From contig OW285188.1 of assembly GCA_935421135.1 (NCBI GenBank), positions 25,149,233-25,213,232 on the forward strand: a stretch of 64,000 nucleotides of DNA, in the 5' to 3' direction. The translations under genes were made by a program, and so were the position numbers. Below are positions 1-13,100 of the stretch, one piece after another. This DNA comes from Bugulina stolonifera. Lineage: Eukaryota > Bryozoa > Gymnolaemata > Cheilostomatida > Bugulidae. The first letter of the stretch is position 1. Each line of letters begins with the position of its first letter. The notes below the pieces were generated by a model that worked only from the letters and a program-made list of their open reading frames with translations, ran no database searches and was not told the DNA's origin.

Positions 1-25
1 TTCTTACTACCCAATGCTCTTTTAC

Positions 26-1574
26 CAAGAGTGTCCATACTTTGCACTGACATATTATACGCTTTATATGCTGCCATAAAATAATTTTATCCAGTATATA
101 AACATACTAAGAAATGCCAAGAAATTGGCACTGATAAGGCATTGTTAGACGTATGTTATGACTGGATAATGATGCTTTCCAAAATCAATAGTTTACATAA
201 TAACTAGATTTAATAAATAATACTGTTACACTAATATGTCCCAACAACGGCAACTTCTACTTCAACCCCATAAGTATCATAATATGTTATGTTTTAATGC
301 GATTATCTAAATTCGAAATCCTAGACTTGACTGTAATAATATAATGATATACTGATTGATCTATTGTACGGAATACCCACTGAGCTCTCCGTTGTAGAGA
401 CCGTTCATATAGATAGTATCATTGTAGATTACAGTAGCTATGTGTCCATTGCCAACTGAAGGCATCAATGCCCAATCAACAGTCTTTCCATCATCTCTAC
501 GTGTCGGCAGCCTACAGGTACGTACATGTATATACAGTACATGTATTATAATTATACAGTACGTGTATTATATATAGTACATGTATGTATAATGTACATG
601 TATATAATATGTACATGTAGTACATATATGTATATATCTACATGTAGTATGTATATGTATATATCTACATGTAGTATGTATATATATCTACATGTAGTAT
701 GTATATATATCTACATGTACTACGTGTAGAATACATGTACATCTATACATGTACATTACATGACTGTATATATAGCACATAATATACGAGTATATGGTAC
801 ATGACGTACTCATATATATTATGTTGAATGTACATGTAAATATGGCACATGTATATTACTTGAAACTGAAGCACTGGTATACATCAAGTGATATTCTAGT
901 GTTGTACCAGGCACCAGACTAAGTGTATGTCCAGTACACTTGCAATCTCCGCCTTATTAGGGGAATAGAAAAACTGTAACAGTTTACGAACAGTTTCAAC
1001 ACTTACATGTATGTATATACAATACGTGTTACACTGTATACTTATATGTATGTACAATACGTGTTACACTGTATACTTGTATGTATATACATATACAATA
1101 CGTGTTACACCGTATACTTATATATATATACAATGCGTGTCACACTGTATACTTATATATATATACAATACGTGTTACACTGTATACTTATATGTACAGT
1201 GTATACATGTACATGTACAATACGTGTTACAATGTATCAGGAGAAGGTTTGGATAAATATGTAGGTCCAGAAATGCATATTATTAGAACACAAACTGCAT
1301 TATATACATGTATGTACATGTACCATGTCCATTGCACATGTAGGTTATAGAGTGTGTAGTTAGTAGTATGTGATTTAGGTTACCCCCCCCCCACCCCATT
1401 CACTTAGCTCTAGGCTCTAAGACTAGGTATACTAAGAACCTACCTGTCTGTCTCCATAACTGTGGGCTGGTTACCAAAGTCCTGTATGCTATCAGTTGTC
1501 CCTACAAGAGTCAGTAACAGCGCGATGCTGTAGAGCACATGGTGGAAGGTATACTTTTGATAGTAGACCATCAT
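26..1574 (-). CDS. PGGHG-like glucosidase (GH65 family), 5' exons only
   Basis: This is the start of a gene that continues beyond the left edge. Exon 1 (1444-1574) begins with two ATG codons and encodes a hydrophobic signal or anchor segment (YSIALLLTLVGTT). It ends in phase 2 and joins in frame to exon 2 (377-511). Exon 2 contains LMPSVGNGHIATVIYNDT followed by NGLYNGELSG. This matches the N-terminal pattern of animal protein-glucosylgalactosylhydroxylysine glucosidases (PGGHG/ATHL1: NGYLGT, then a D-T, then VYNG). Those enzymes remove glucose from the glucosyl-galactosyl units on collagen hydroxylysine. A 21-nt micro-exon (26-46) may follow, giving AKYGHS in frame between a good acceptor and donor. 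The GH65 catalytic domain lies outside the window, so function rests on the N-terminal match only. The intron between exons 1 and 2 is filled with tandem repeats. Confidence 0.66.
515..870. repeat. TACATGTA-rich low-complexity tract
   Basis: The tract is a dense run of TACATGTA, GTATATAT and ATCTACATGTAGTATG units. It starts within about 4 bp of the acceptor of exon 2 of the PGGHG-like gene, so the 3' end of that intron is almost all repeat. Short open frames here are read out of the repeat and are not genes. Confidence 0.85.
1011..1235. repeat. 35-bp tandem repeat
   Basis: There are about six diverged copies of a unit of roughly 35 bp, each carrying ACAATACGTGTTACACTGTA. It lies in the first intron of the PGGHG-like gene. 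Because 35 is not a multiple of three, it gives short open frames in all three frames. Confidence 0.85.
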
Positions 1575-1916
1575 GGGCCAATCTCAGGCAGAACGCTTCT
1601 CAGCTTTTCTTTATGTTATATCTGCAAATATGTAACAGTAGTGTACAAGACCAGGATTATACATGGCCTATGCATGTAGAATACATATTATTATATATTA
1701 TGATGTAGGTATTACATGTACACTTGTATATGTTTAGCACATACATGTATACTCTTCAGTATTATGTCATACATAGAGGCCTACTCAATGCAAAAAACCA
1801 TATTTTAGCTGACTAATCTAAAATCACTGTTGAAACAAATGGTCAGTGATTAATCCTCCACAGGGCAGCTTTCAGCAAAAAAATTATGGTAGTCTGGACC
1901 CAGATTAGACTGCAAA

Positions 1917-2110
1917 CTGCATATAGATATAGCATGTAAATACAGCATATAGATATAGCATATACATGTAGATATAGCATATAGATATAGCATATAGATA
2001 TAGCATATAGATATAGCATATAGATATAGCATATAGATAGAGCATATAGATATAGCATATAGATATAGCATACACATCTGTGGATGTAGCATATAGATAT
2101 AGCATGTAGT
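1917..2110. repeat. 13-bp tandem repeat
   Basis: A 13-bp unit, AGATATAGCATAT, is repeated about 14 times with some variation. It lies about 340 bp upstream of the start codon of the PGGHG-like gene. Confidence 0.85.
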
Positions 2111-3403
2111 ATATAGACGTAGAATTGTTCATGGAATGTCTAAGACAAAAATATAATTTTCATTTTTCACATATAGCAGACAGTTAGCAGCACATCTAGA
2201 CAAATACATTGTATATGTCGTCACAGGAGTTCAACTTATTCTCCAAACAAATTAAAATAGAAATGAGTAAGCAGAATTGATTTTTACATCAATTTTACCA
2301 TATTGAAGATCACACACTGATACAGTATATAATACACAGCATATAGGATATTATATCTACATGTATACAAATTACTGCTTCCTAAACACTTACTTAGTGC
2401 AATCTTAAAGGTGATGAAGAATGCTGACGACATACTACAGACAGTCTACTGGTGGCAGTAGAACACACTAGCTGATACTGATGATGTAGGTTATGGCTAA
2501 GACTAGCAGTAGCACACGTATATGTGATAGCAACTGATTATAACCTTCTGTCCCCTAGAAGTCAAAGAATAGACTATGTATGACAAAGAAGCTGATGGAA
2601 TAATGATATTTGATAACAAAGAATATGAACAATAACAATATCGACTATCCTTCACAAGAATTCAGATGCAAGAAAAAAACTAGAAGACAGAGTGTGTTTT
2701 GATAATTGGCCATATAAACAATTGCTCATCAATATTTCATATTTATATTCAAAGTGTGAATTGAATATTTGACTAGACAATTAGCATATGGTTGTCTCCC
2801 TTGACAATGTCAGACTCACACTATTCCAAACATTTACCACAATATGTGCATGATACAGCCTCATTATTTGGCATTATCTAAACGGAACAGCTGTGACTGC
2901 CTTCATCTGTATTATAACATGTATATTATGCACTAATCACATAAAATATGTTATGAAAATAATTATTACTAAGCTGGAAGCTGCTTTGAAAGAGATGAAA
3001 CAAGTTGGTAGCTACCAGTTGGTGCAGTCAACCATATGATCAGAGGTTTCACGCATTATTATACACATGTAAATTATTATTACCGCTTACAAAATACTTG
3101 TAAATACACAAGTCATGCACATAAATTACAACACTTAAATTTATGTTATGTACATTTAAACCGTGGAACAACTTTGCCTGCACCAGTACCTAACTACAAT
3201 GCTGAAACTTACCTTGTCTGTTTCTAAACTACTTATAAGCATTCTATAGCAGGTCGATTAGTTTATACCTGGTAGTTGGAAACATTTACAATGGGATTGG
3301 CTGAACACTAACCGCAATAAACAATCAATGGCAAATAATATAGTAATGATGGCCGTCCATTGTAGTAAAGTCAGCATAACTTATATTATGTGGCTATTGA
3401 ACA

Positions 3404-3490
3404 TGTCATATTATCCATGTCTATGTTATGTCTTCATCTATTGGATGTCATATTATCCATGTCTATCTTATATCTTCATCTATTGGATGT
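3404..3490. repeat. Two-copy 42-bp tandem duplication
   Basis: A 42-bp unit starting TGTCATATTATCCATGTCTA occurs twice in succession, at 3404 and 3446, with only a few differences. Confidence 0.85.
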
Positions 3491-4376
3491 CAGGTATCCA
3501 CATTTGAAATATGCAACTTGAAAAAATTAATTCTGGCATTTGAGCCATTAATTAACTAAAAATTTGAAATACAAAAATAGTATTTAGTTCAAATTAAAAG
3601 TGCATTAATGAATTACCCTTGCAACAGATAGATTGATTATTATTGTAATATTTCCCTTTACACACACTCCTATCCAGATTTTCACTTTATTAAAACCTTT
3701 TATGTTATTACTTCTGTCTTTACTAAACATACCTTGTCTCTTGTCTTCAACTTGTGCCTTTTAGACTAATATTCCGTCTCTAAACCTATTGAGTGCACGT
3801 ATTCCAGAACAGACTTCTACCTCTCTGCTTGACGTCTACCCTACACTGTATAGCTTAGTATGAGCTCCTACAGATTGTGCATATAAGTGTAAATAATGGC
3901 TATACCAAATGTGTTCACATGTTTAATATAGAGAACTACGCAGAGAGCAGTGTGAGTAAACATTTGCATGTGTGCCAAGTCAGGGCTGGGGGCTACCAGT
4001 CATTTGATCAATAGTTAGTTAATAGTCTCCCTCGGGAACCGGAATAAACTCTTATGTTTAAGGTTTCAATGCTTCGTTGATTAACATCCCTTTACATTGT
4101 AAACTGAACACAAGTCTCTCAGTCGTACTATTAAATGTGATGTAAATCTAGCACAATTATTATTATACACTATATTCTTATGCTATTATATTGAGGAACA
4201 ATTATTTGTTTATATTACATTGTATTTCCTTAAGTCTAAACACATTGAACAATAATATCCTATTTGTTGTCTATTTGTAACGACAGAAGAAAAATCAAAT
4301 TATTTAATTAGCAGTTGCAATTCTCTATGGAGTCTGGTAGCTGTATGAGGATTATTCATAACTCATCTACTGTACA

Positions 4377-4505
4377 TCATGTGTTGCCATCTAGTGGTCA
4401 GTGCTTGCATGTGCTGCCATCTAGTGGACAGTGTTTGCATGTGTCTCCATCTAGTGGACAGTGCTTGCGTGTGTTGCCTTCTAGTGGTCAATACTTGCAC
4501 GTGCA
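4377..4505. repeat. 30-bp minisatellite, about four copies
   Basis: Four consecutive units of about 30 bp carry CCATCTAGTGG, then CAGTGCTTGCATGTG. The last copy has diverged. No gene is associated. Confidence 0.85.
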
Positions 4506-6248
4506 GCCTGTGAGGTATGGTAATGCGGTATAGGCTTATACCCTTATACATGTATGATCACCAGGAGAGCACCTTGTGTATGTATGGTCAGCTGTAGTAA
4601 CAGATTTACCCTAATAATAGTCGGTAGATATATGGCTGCACTTTACCCGACCTATAGGTAAAAACCTAAGGTGCCAATATAATAATAATATACCTACACC
4701 TACAAAGTACATGTATGTTAGAAACTTGTTCTACTTGACAAGTTCACCATTACCATTCCTTGTATCCATAATTCTGCATTGTCTCACTTAGGATTAACAG
4801 GCTCAGAATAAACAGAGACTTTTTCTACATTGATGCACCTAAACTACAGCAATTTTCGAGAGGTTACATGTATATAAAGTTATCATCCATGTTTGCTCTA
4901 ATTTACCTGCATATTTTGTATTTTGAGGTGCATATGCTAATGTCAATAACCAAAATATTTTCCTTAATATTTCTTCTAACACTGTAGTATGCACGTGTAT
5001 GCTTAGGAGATGCCGTGGAATGAAGCAGGATTTTAAATCAAATAAATAGTGTTACTCTATAATATTATATGCAATAACTACATACTGATATTTTATAATT
5101 TCAATCAGCAAATAATATAATATTTAGACTGTTAGACTGTCTTACACTGTAGAACCAAAGGTGACAGGTATCATTATATGTATTATTTCAATATTATATG
5201 TGAGAGTTGAGACACTCCAGTATACAATCAATATAAATATTACTACAACTCAATGTGTCATCAACGACCTGAGCCATTGTAAGTAATATTATATTATACA
5301 CAGACATAACAGCTATATGGTGTGCCATAATGACAGCAGCTTAAGTATTCAACAAGTTATTTGATTACAGAATCGGGTTACATACACTAGACCTGTTCAG
5401 TGTCAATATAAGTATATTATTTAGTGAGTCTAACTCAACTACTCTTAAATATTTAATAATTTAATAATGTTATATAATATATTATATTACATATAAGTTA
5501 TATACATCAATGTATAACACATAGTATATTTCATGTATATAGCTGAGTTGACAGCTACTCTCTTGTTCCCTTCTAGTAGGATATTATCATTCTCACCCGG
5601 TTAGTTTACTGAATGCTTCCCTCAGGCTACTCAGATTGTGTCACACACAATGTACACTTTGTAAAGATAGAAATCAACAAAATATTTTTTTTCGATATGA
5701 CATTGTTGCAGAGTCGCATGCATTTCATCTACTAATCATGGTAAATGGTGAAGATATATTCTGGCTATCTATCTCAATGCTTCTCAACCAGGCTATACAT
5801 TCCCTATAACTAAATCGTTAATCATTTTTCAACATATATACTGTTACAGCAGAAGGTAGCGCTCTACTGTAGCAGTTAACCTCACAGGGTAGGTGGTCCA
5901 TGGTCACCTAGACTTGCTCAGTGTATATTTACTGCATGCTGAGGTAATGTGTTCATGTTGTCACAGTGACTTGGTCTTATACCAGACAGGGGTGACTACA
6001 CTGGCAGGGACCAGCGGGCTACGGGTAGCAGGTGCCTGTGCGGTACAATCCCAGTAACTGATAACTTCATGTGCAGCTCCTCAGGTAAGCATAGAATGGA
6101 GATTGACATTACCAGGTGTAATAAGGTAAGGTAATAAGGTATGTGCCAGTTATGAGGTTGGAGGTGGTGGGCAGTAGTTTGCAATCAGATGACTTGTAGA
6201 GGAAGCTTGGAGAGAAAGCTTGCAGCATAAGAGACTGTAAATAGAGTA

Positions 6249-6380
6249 AAGAGATGTTATTTGTTAGAGTCCCACGAACAACTGAAAAACACAGGAGAGT
6301 GGAGCTCCTACTATACTAATTTGGTTGCAACCCAGTACCAAGGCCAGTCTGGGTGGACTTGCACATGAAAAGCTCAATAG
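6249..6380. repeat. Dispersed repeat, copy 1
   Basis: The segment runs from GATGTTATTTGTTAGAGTCCCAC to ACCCAGTACCAAGGCCAGTC and then GGTGGACT. It aligns by eye with the segment starting at 8709, in the same order and spacing. The two are diverged copies of one dispersed element whose class is not clear. Confidence 0.5.
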
Positions 6381-7229
6381 TAGTTACAAAGAGCCTCAGT
6401 AAGACGTAAAAATATATACAAGGCAGTACAAAGACAGCAAAGCAAGAAAGGCAAGAACATCTAGTGAAGGCAAAGATTCATGAGAGGCCTTGAGCTTTGA
6501 CAGGCCAGGTCTATGGACTAGATGCAAGACAAGTATATATGTTGGTGCCAGTCACTAATATTGTTGTGTTCCGTGTCGACACTATGTTCAAATGGTAAGG
6601 TATTTCTCATATTGCCTTGTTTTGCCATGTCTCGAATGTTGTGCAGTGTGATTTATATATATTTTAATTGGTATCAGTTAAGATTGGATACTTTTCCTTG
6701 TACTGCTTTTGCTGACGCTTTGATACTAGGTCTGCATGCCATGCCTGTTTACTTTTTTGTACACTATTCTCTTTGGTTTCAAGTGTAGTAGTGTATTTTT
6801 ATGATCTACTACTGTCTTTGGGGTAATGAAGATTACAGAAGGGCGCTACCCTCTACATCAGTAGTAATTGCACATACAGTACATGTATATGCATCTGACA
6901 TGGCAAAACATGCATGGTTACACAGAATAATACAAGAATGTACGAGGTAATGGGTGTTTAGATACACCAGGTTGGCTTGGATCACAGGGTCCATGAGTTT
7001 GAGATTTAGGTATAGTCGTAGTTGTTGTATTCTAGTCCTTAGTGTTATTATGATGGTAGCAAGTGGTATGGTGTTGAGCATCTGGAGTTATATAATAATG
7101 GGACACAACTCTTTGGGTTGAGCTATATATTTGAGAGTTGTCTTTTCTTGTTCACACAGTAAAAAAAGGAACTGACAGTGTAGAACAACTCCAATCTCAG
7201 GTGCAACTGCGCGGGACGGATACGTGGAG

Positions 7230-7264
7230 CATAGAGCTAGAGCTAGAGCTAGCCTAGCTCTATG
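7230..7264. other. Perfect inverted repeat (hairpin)
   Basis: CATAGAGCTAG and CTAGCTCTATG form a perfect 11-bp stem around a short AGCTAG-rich loop, in intergenic DNA upstream of TFCP2. No function is evident. Confidence 0.6.
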
Positions 7265-8708
7265 ACTTGGAGTTATTCTCTCTCATAAAGTTATCTCGCT
7301 ATCAAAAAGGTTAGAGCTTGCCTCGTTAATAAAATGCTTATGTAATATGTATTTTGGTTGGTTATTTTAATATCCTAGCCTGTGATTAGCAAGTTTAGAA
7401 ATTCTCAAGCAATATTAATAATACCTGTAGTTATTGCCATGTTGCGGGTATTAATGTCTAGGATCGAACGCCGTTAAATATTTGTGAAAATGTTTTTGTC
7501 GTTTTGATTTCAACCTGGTGCAAGTGTTGTGTGGGGTTGGTGAATTTATTCAGATCTTATAGGTCCTGGTTTACGCTATTTCAAAGTTATAGGGCGTTGT
7601 TTTGTTACTGCTTACAGTGTCGGAGTAAAATGTAGTTTTTTTTAGTGATTTTAACTATACCATGGATTGTCCAACGTAACCAATACAGGTGTTGCCTTCT
7701 TCAGGTCAACGCCAACTAGAAACAAGCAACGATTACTTGCAACTGAGCTGTTGCGATTGTGATTTGTACGACAGGGTTAAAGTTGTACTTTAACTTTGTC
7801 ATGAACAAAGTAAGTCAATACTTCAACTAAAAATTTACTGGGATGGTTATAAGTTGAGTTTTCTTTCAATCATCATTACCGATTATCTATTAGATTATGA
7901 TTATTTATCGTGAGTATTAGACTGAGGCTGTGCTGTCGGTTTAGCCAAATTATTACAGCCATTGGCAGATGAGTTCTCTTTAAGTGAGTGACAGATGAGC
8001 TCTCTTTGAGTGAGTGGCAGATGAGAAGAGATTAAGATTATCATAACCATTGGATTGAAATAGTAGGATATAGGACCTACATTGTAGCTAAATAATATAA
8101 TCTTAATTAGCTATAGGCTACTAATTGTGCTTTTTTATATTTGTTATCAAATATTATTTAGGTCTATTAAAAAATATAAAATATTTCATGTTTTATTATG
8201 CTACATAAGCTAAGAAAACCAGGCCTACAAATAGAGGCCCTATATTGTGAATCATATAATTATGTTTTTTCACAATACAGAACTGACTAACAATATTCTA
8301 TTGTTGTGTCTGGCTAGGTAGCAAGGTTGTAACCATGTAACATGTAGGCTACCAGAAAGAACTACCAACTCAGGTGCAATATAAACCAGACAGACTGACT
8401 ATTATTAGGCCTTGGGTAACCTAGGAGACAGCACTCATTTCAGTCTAGACACTTTGGGGAGGCAACTGCACACTCGTGACCTGGCAGATGTATGGGCTGA
8501 CTACCAGAGGGTTGTTGCCAACATCAGCAGGAGCAGCGAATAGCAGTGTCCCAACTAGCTCACTTATAGGTCACGATACCTAGCTAGACCCGAGAGATGT
8601 GAAGGGTATCGGCCAACGTCTTCAGGGGAAACAGGGGCAGTTATGTATTGGGTATAGTGGCTCCTATTTTGCTTGACGAGGGCCCACACCTAGTGAACAA
8701 CATAAGAC

Positions 8709-8850
8709 TTCATATGTCAAGGATGTTACTTTATTAGAAGCCCACAAGCCGCTGAGGAGTATAGATAATTAGAACTACCTATAAATTATATCTGCACCAC
8801 CCAATACCAAGGTCGAGTCTAGGTAGACTCTGATATGAAGTCATCCATGT
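8709..8850. repeat. Dispersed repeat, copy 2
   Basis: This is the partner of 6249-6380. GATGTTACTTTATTAGAAGC is followed by CACCCAATACCAAGGTCGAG and GGTAGACTCTGATATGAAG. Upstream, 8402-8700 is relatively GC-rich, does not look like the neighbouring AT-rich DNA, and may be part of the same insertion. Confidence 0.5.
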
Positions 8851-9130
8851 GATAATGATAAGTGTAAAAAGCCTTGGTTGGGCCTTGGGCGTACAACATC
8901 TGCACAGTACAAGAATGTAAGAACACATGTCAAGACGGCACTGTTCCTAATATCAGCAGGTCCTGTCGGACATGTAATTACAACATATGTGTATGAGATT
9001 GCAAGGAGGTTGACGTTTACAATATACACCCACAGCAATTATGTATGCATTTATGTACATGAGATAGGGTAAGCATATAGCGGGAAATTAGTGTTTACAA
9101 TGATATTAGGAGTGTTTAAATATTGGGTCA

Positions 9131-9200
9131 GGTAGGACCGTGGTCCAGTCGGCGATCACAGATACTGAATGATAATAAATCTCCGGGTTCATACGTTGAA
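9131..9200 (+). repeat. Possible tRNA-derived SINE head
   Basis: TGGTCCAGTCGG at 9141-9152 resembles an RNA polymerase III A box. GGTTCATAC at 9186-9194 resembles a B box. Their spacing is within the usual range. The sequence between them does not fold into a good tRNA, so this is at best a decayed SINE head and not a working tRNA gene. Confidence 0.3.
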
Positions 9201-10113
9201 CTATTAGTTTTACTTGCGGCAGGGCATACCAACATACATGTAATTGTAATTATAAAAATTCTTGTTCTAGCTTATGGTTGAAGTTAGAATGAATGAATGG
9301 CCTGAGTCAGTGTCAAGTCAGCATTGAAATAAAATAACATTTCATTGGTTATATACAAATTATGCTGATTTATTTTGTTGATATTCGATTAAATTGATCT
9401 TGGTTAGTTTGTGATCAACACTGTCTTGAGGCAGGTATGTGACTTTCAACTTGCGGGCTGCTAACCGATGGTTCACCGGACCTGCCCAAGACTACTCTAC
9501 TTTGGTCTTGAGAGTCCGAATAATCTCGGGCTATTCCAGTAGAGACATACCCGGGAAGGTTGTCAGCAAGCATAATTGGACCACCCAGTATTCTTTCAGT
9601 CCCTGGCAAATCCTACAAATAGTCCAAATGCTTGTATTAGATCGATCTATTTTATTTAGTTTTAGAAAATGAACTTACCAAATCCAGGAATTGCTTCCCT
9701 TCCCTCATGCATTTGAGTCTGATAAAAATAATTGTTTGTAGTAGATATTTGGGGAACTGTTGTATGATACATTTTAATTTTCTTAGCTACATGAGGAAAT
9801 TGTCTCCATGTTTTAGGAAATGAACATCTGCAGATGGTTTGGCTGATGCAATAATTGACAGATTCTCAGTTTTTAGATGGTCAAAATCTTTTCTCGTACA
9901 TTTGTATGAACTAATCAGGAGACACACAAATAAATGTGCATGCCTATTTATTAGCATTTTAGGCACTTTCTGGGGGGGGGGGGGGGTTCAATGTAGATTT
10001 GAACCCGTCTGGCTACGTGCACAATGTAGGTGAAGGTGAGCAGTTTTACCCGATTAATACCAAGAACGTGCTTCTAGGTTTTTGTTTATTTTTAGTTGCT
10101 AGGATATAACCAA

Positions 10114-13100
10114 ATGGCTATAAGTACAGACAGCAAACTTCAACAGTTTTTCCAATTGCCTTTGATAACCTCGTCTATTGAGAATACACTTGGTGGGCAC
10201 AGCAGATCTGCACTACCAGCCGACTGGAGGGTGGATGATAATGAACTAGCTGCAGACTTTGATGGTTCCCTTTCTGGTCTGGGAATGGATTTGGCTGGTA
10301 TTCCTTACAACATGAGGTAGTATAATACCATACCATACAAAACCTGCGTGATGATATGTGTGCAACCTTAGAGCTGACTATGAGATATTTCATAGTGTGT
10401 AAGTGAGTGTAGATAACTTGCCTTGTATCTGACTACATACATGTTGGTATGTCTTTCTTCTTGTCATATTCTAAAGATACAGCGGTGTGTTCGAGCAGTT
10501 CCATCGGTTATAAAGACGCACATATTGCGGGAGCTGGACCAACCTGCCTGTGAAGCAGGGTGGTTAGGCTAGTGGTATACAGTAAATGTATTGGAATAAG
10601 AACACCTGTGCATATACAGTAGATAATGTATATAAGAGTATGCAGCAGATAATGTATATAGAGTATGCAGTAAAGTCTCTAGTATCAGTTATCAGTGAGA
10701 TTCTCAGCAAGCCTGTTTTTATGTGCCCACCTAATTCTATACATCTCAAAAGCCCAGTGTCCATTAGCTTTTGGAAACATAATACAAACAATGTCCAGCT
10801 GTCCACTATTAGAATGGGACCACTAGTTTAACAAAACAACAATTTGTAAATAGATAACACCCCCTGGGCCCAGTGTGAAAGCTTGTAGTACTTGCAATAA
10901 TATATGCACCACAGTCGACCTGTAGTCTCCAATGGGGGATTATTATAATGATATGCCTATTTCCTATAACCAGTTGCCTACCAATATGCTGTAATATTGA
11001 CTTCACTTGAATAACAAACCATGGGCTGGGCAAAGGTTAACTGCTTCTATCACAGTACTGTCTAATAGTCTAGTAGTACAAGTAGGCATACCAAGAGATT
11101 GGAATTTAACCTTATTAGGTAGTAGTTTAGAAGCCAGTAGTTGATTGATGAGGTAGAGCTGTTCTACTGCAGGCTCTAAGCTCACAGTAGGTCAGTTATA
11201 TTGCTACTGACTGTCTGATGTACATAGAATACAACACTGTGTTAATACGCATTACACACCCTTGCTTTTTGTACATGTACATTGCACATAGTGCATGTAC
11301 ATGTAAATGCATGACAGTAACTAAATACAATGCGAAAATGCTTTACATATTATTACTACATTACATAATATGGTACACGTACATTGCTAATAGTTGTATA
11401 ACATAACAGTCATGTCCCTATGTGAACAACTACAACATGCTCTATGTGTCCACTATTTCACTCTATATCGTATCTATGCTCCTACCTGACCCAGTGTATG
11501 AAGGCCCTGGTGGTTTTATGGCTATGATATTGGCTGATATCTCTATAACAAGAGTTGAGGAGGGAGGGGGGGGCTGGTTTGGTACAGGCATGCTCATAGG
11601 ACTGCAATAGCTCCATAATATCAGCTGTATAACACTAGACTTTGAGCTTCACTAAGCTGTAATAAATAATACAATACTACCACCCTTGATACAATATTCT
11701 CAAGTTGCTGTAATTGTAGTATAATTATACACCACCAGTATGAGATATGCGTTGTCATGGTAGTGGTACACATCTCTTGTATTGCCTTTCCTAGCTAAAT
11801 TCTTGGCTTGGTGCCAATTGTACATAAAATGGTAAACAATGTTGTACATCCTCCTTTCTAATTTTATCATTTTGTGTATAGCATTGTAGATGAACATCTA
11901 CATGACTGTGGTAGTCTGTATGTGTATGTGCGTGATCTGTATGTGAATATGTGTCTATAGATGTTACACAGACATGTACATTCTGTTGTAGTGATGCTCT
12001 ATTGGCTCTACCTGTGTTCAATGGTGGACAAACGTCGTAAGTAGACATTGTTAGCCTATACTACATCCTGTATAATGTATAACATTATGTAGCAAGTTAT
12101 ACACTCTTACAACACAGTGTAAGTGATAATCATTCTATAAGTAGCTCTGCTAGTGATAAATTAAAGTATATTGTGTGTTATACTAATCAACTGCTATATT
12201 GGTTTGTGTACTGGTTAATGTCCTATATTCTGCTATAGAAAGATAAAATGACCAGACTAAGAATTGAATTGTTATGAATTGAGTCTCTTGGGTCAAGAGG
12301 TAGTATTATAAGAGCTACTATGGTGATTCATGATTGTATATTATACTGCTGGACATCGGTCAAGTAGAGGTGACCAGTCCAACTACTACTGCTCTGGTAG
12401 TGTGATGTGATGAGGCCGTGTCAAGTCATATTCACATCTAATGCTAATCAACTTCAAGTTGCCAACAAGATGTAAATAAAATTATTTGGGTGCTTTAGTT
12501 GGATTGGCTGTAAACACACCTTCTATCTATCAGTGTGTGAGCTCAGTACACTGACTACAGTACAAATGTCGTAACATATGATTGGACAATATCCAGATGG
12601 GGTGTTGCAAGTAACAAGTGGATGCCCTGGATGACTGGCTACTGAGTATGCTGTATTATATCACACCCATGTATGCACTACTACTACAACATTGCAATCA
12701 TGTTGTTGACTATGTTGATACAGGTTCCAGTATGTCCTCTCGGCCCCCACATCTCCTGCCACCAAAGTCAACGAGGAGACACTCACCTACCTCAACCAGG
12801 GTCAGGCATACGAGCTGAAGGTGAAGAGAATCGGTGGCAATCAGCAGGAGATTGGCAAATACTTCAAGGTGATCTTTGTAGTGTATGTGTAGGGTATGTG
12901 TAGTGTACATTGTATGTGTAGTGTAGTGTATGTGTATGTGTAGTGTATGTGTAGTGTATATGTGGTGTATGTGTAGTGTATGTGTAGTGTATGTGTAGTG
13001 TAGTGTATGTGTAGTGTATATGTGGTGTATGTGTGGTGTATGTGTAGTGTATGTGTAGTAGTGCACACACTCTGTGGTGTGCAGTGTAGCCTATAACCTA

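Larger units (their letters stand above)
1575..10095. other. Intergenic region between PGGHG-like and TFCP2 genes
   Basis: I find no convincing coding exon in this 8.5-kb stretch. The longest open frames (for example 6522-6788 and 6833-7081) have no recognisable composition and no good splice sites. It holds several minisatellites, a dispersed repeat pair (near 6249 and 8709), a hairpin (7230-7264), a SINE-like segment (9131-9200) and a G run (9971-9986). The two flanking genes are transcribed away from each other, so their promoters should lie here. An AACAAA|GTAAGT donor at 7809/7810 and a TTTTTAG acceptor at 10095 could bound a 5' UTR intron of TFCP2. Confidence 0.6.

Noticed and set aside
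9971..10035. Possible tRNA T-arm (GGTTCA...TGAACC) after a G run
   Set aside because: There are no acceptor, D or anticodon arms around it. It is a short chance inverted repeat next to a homopolymer.
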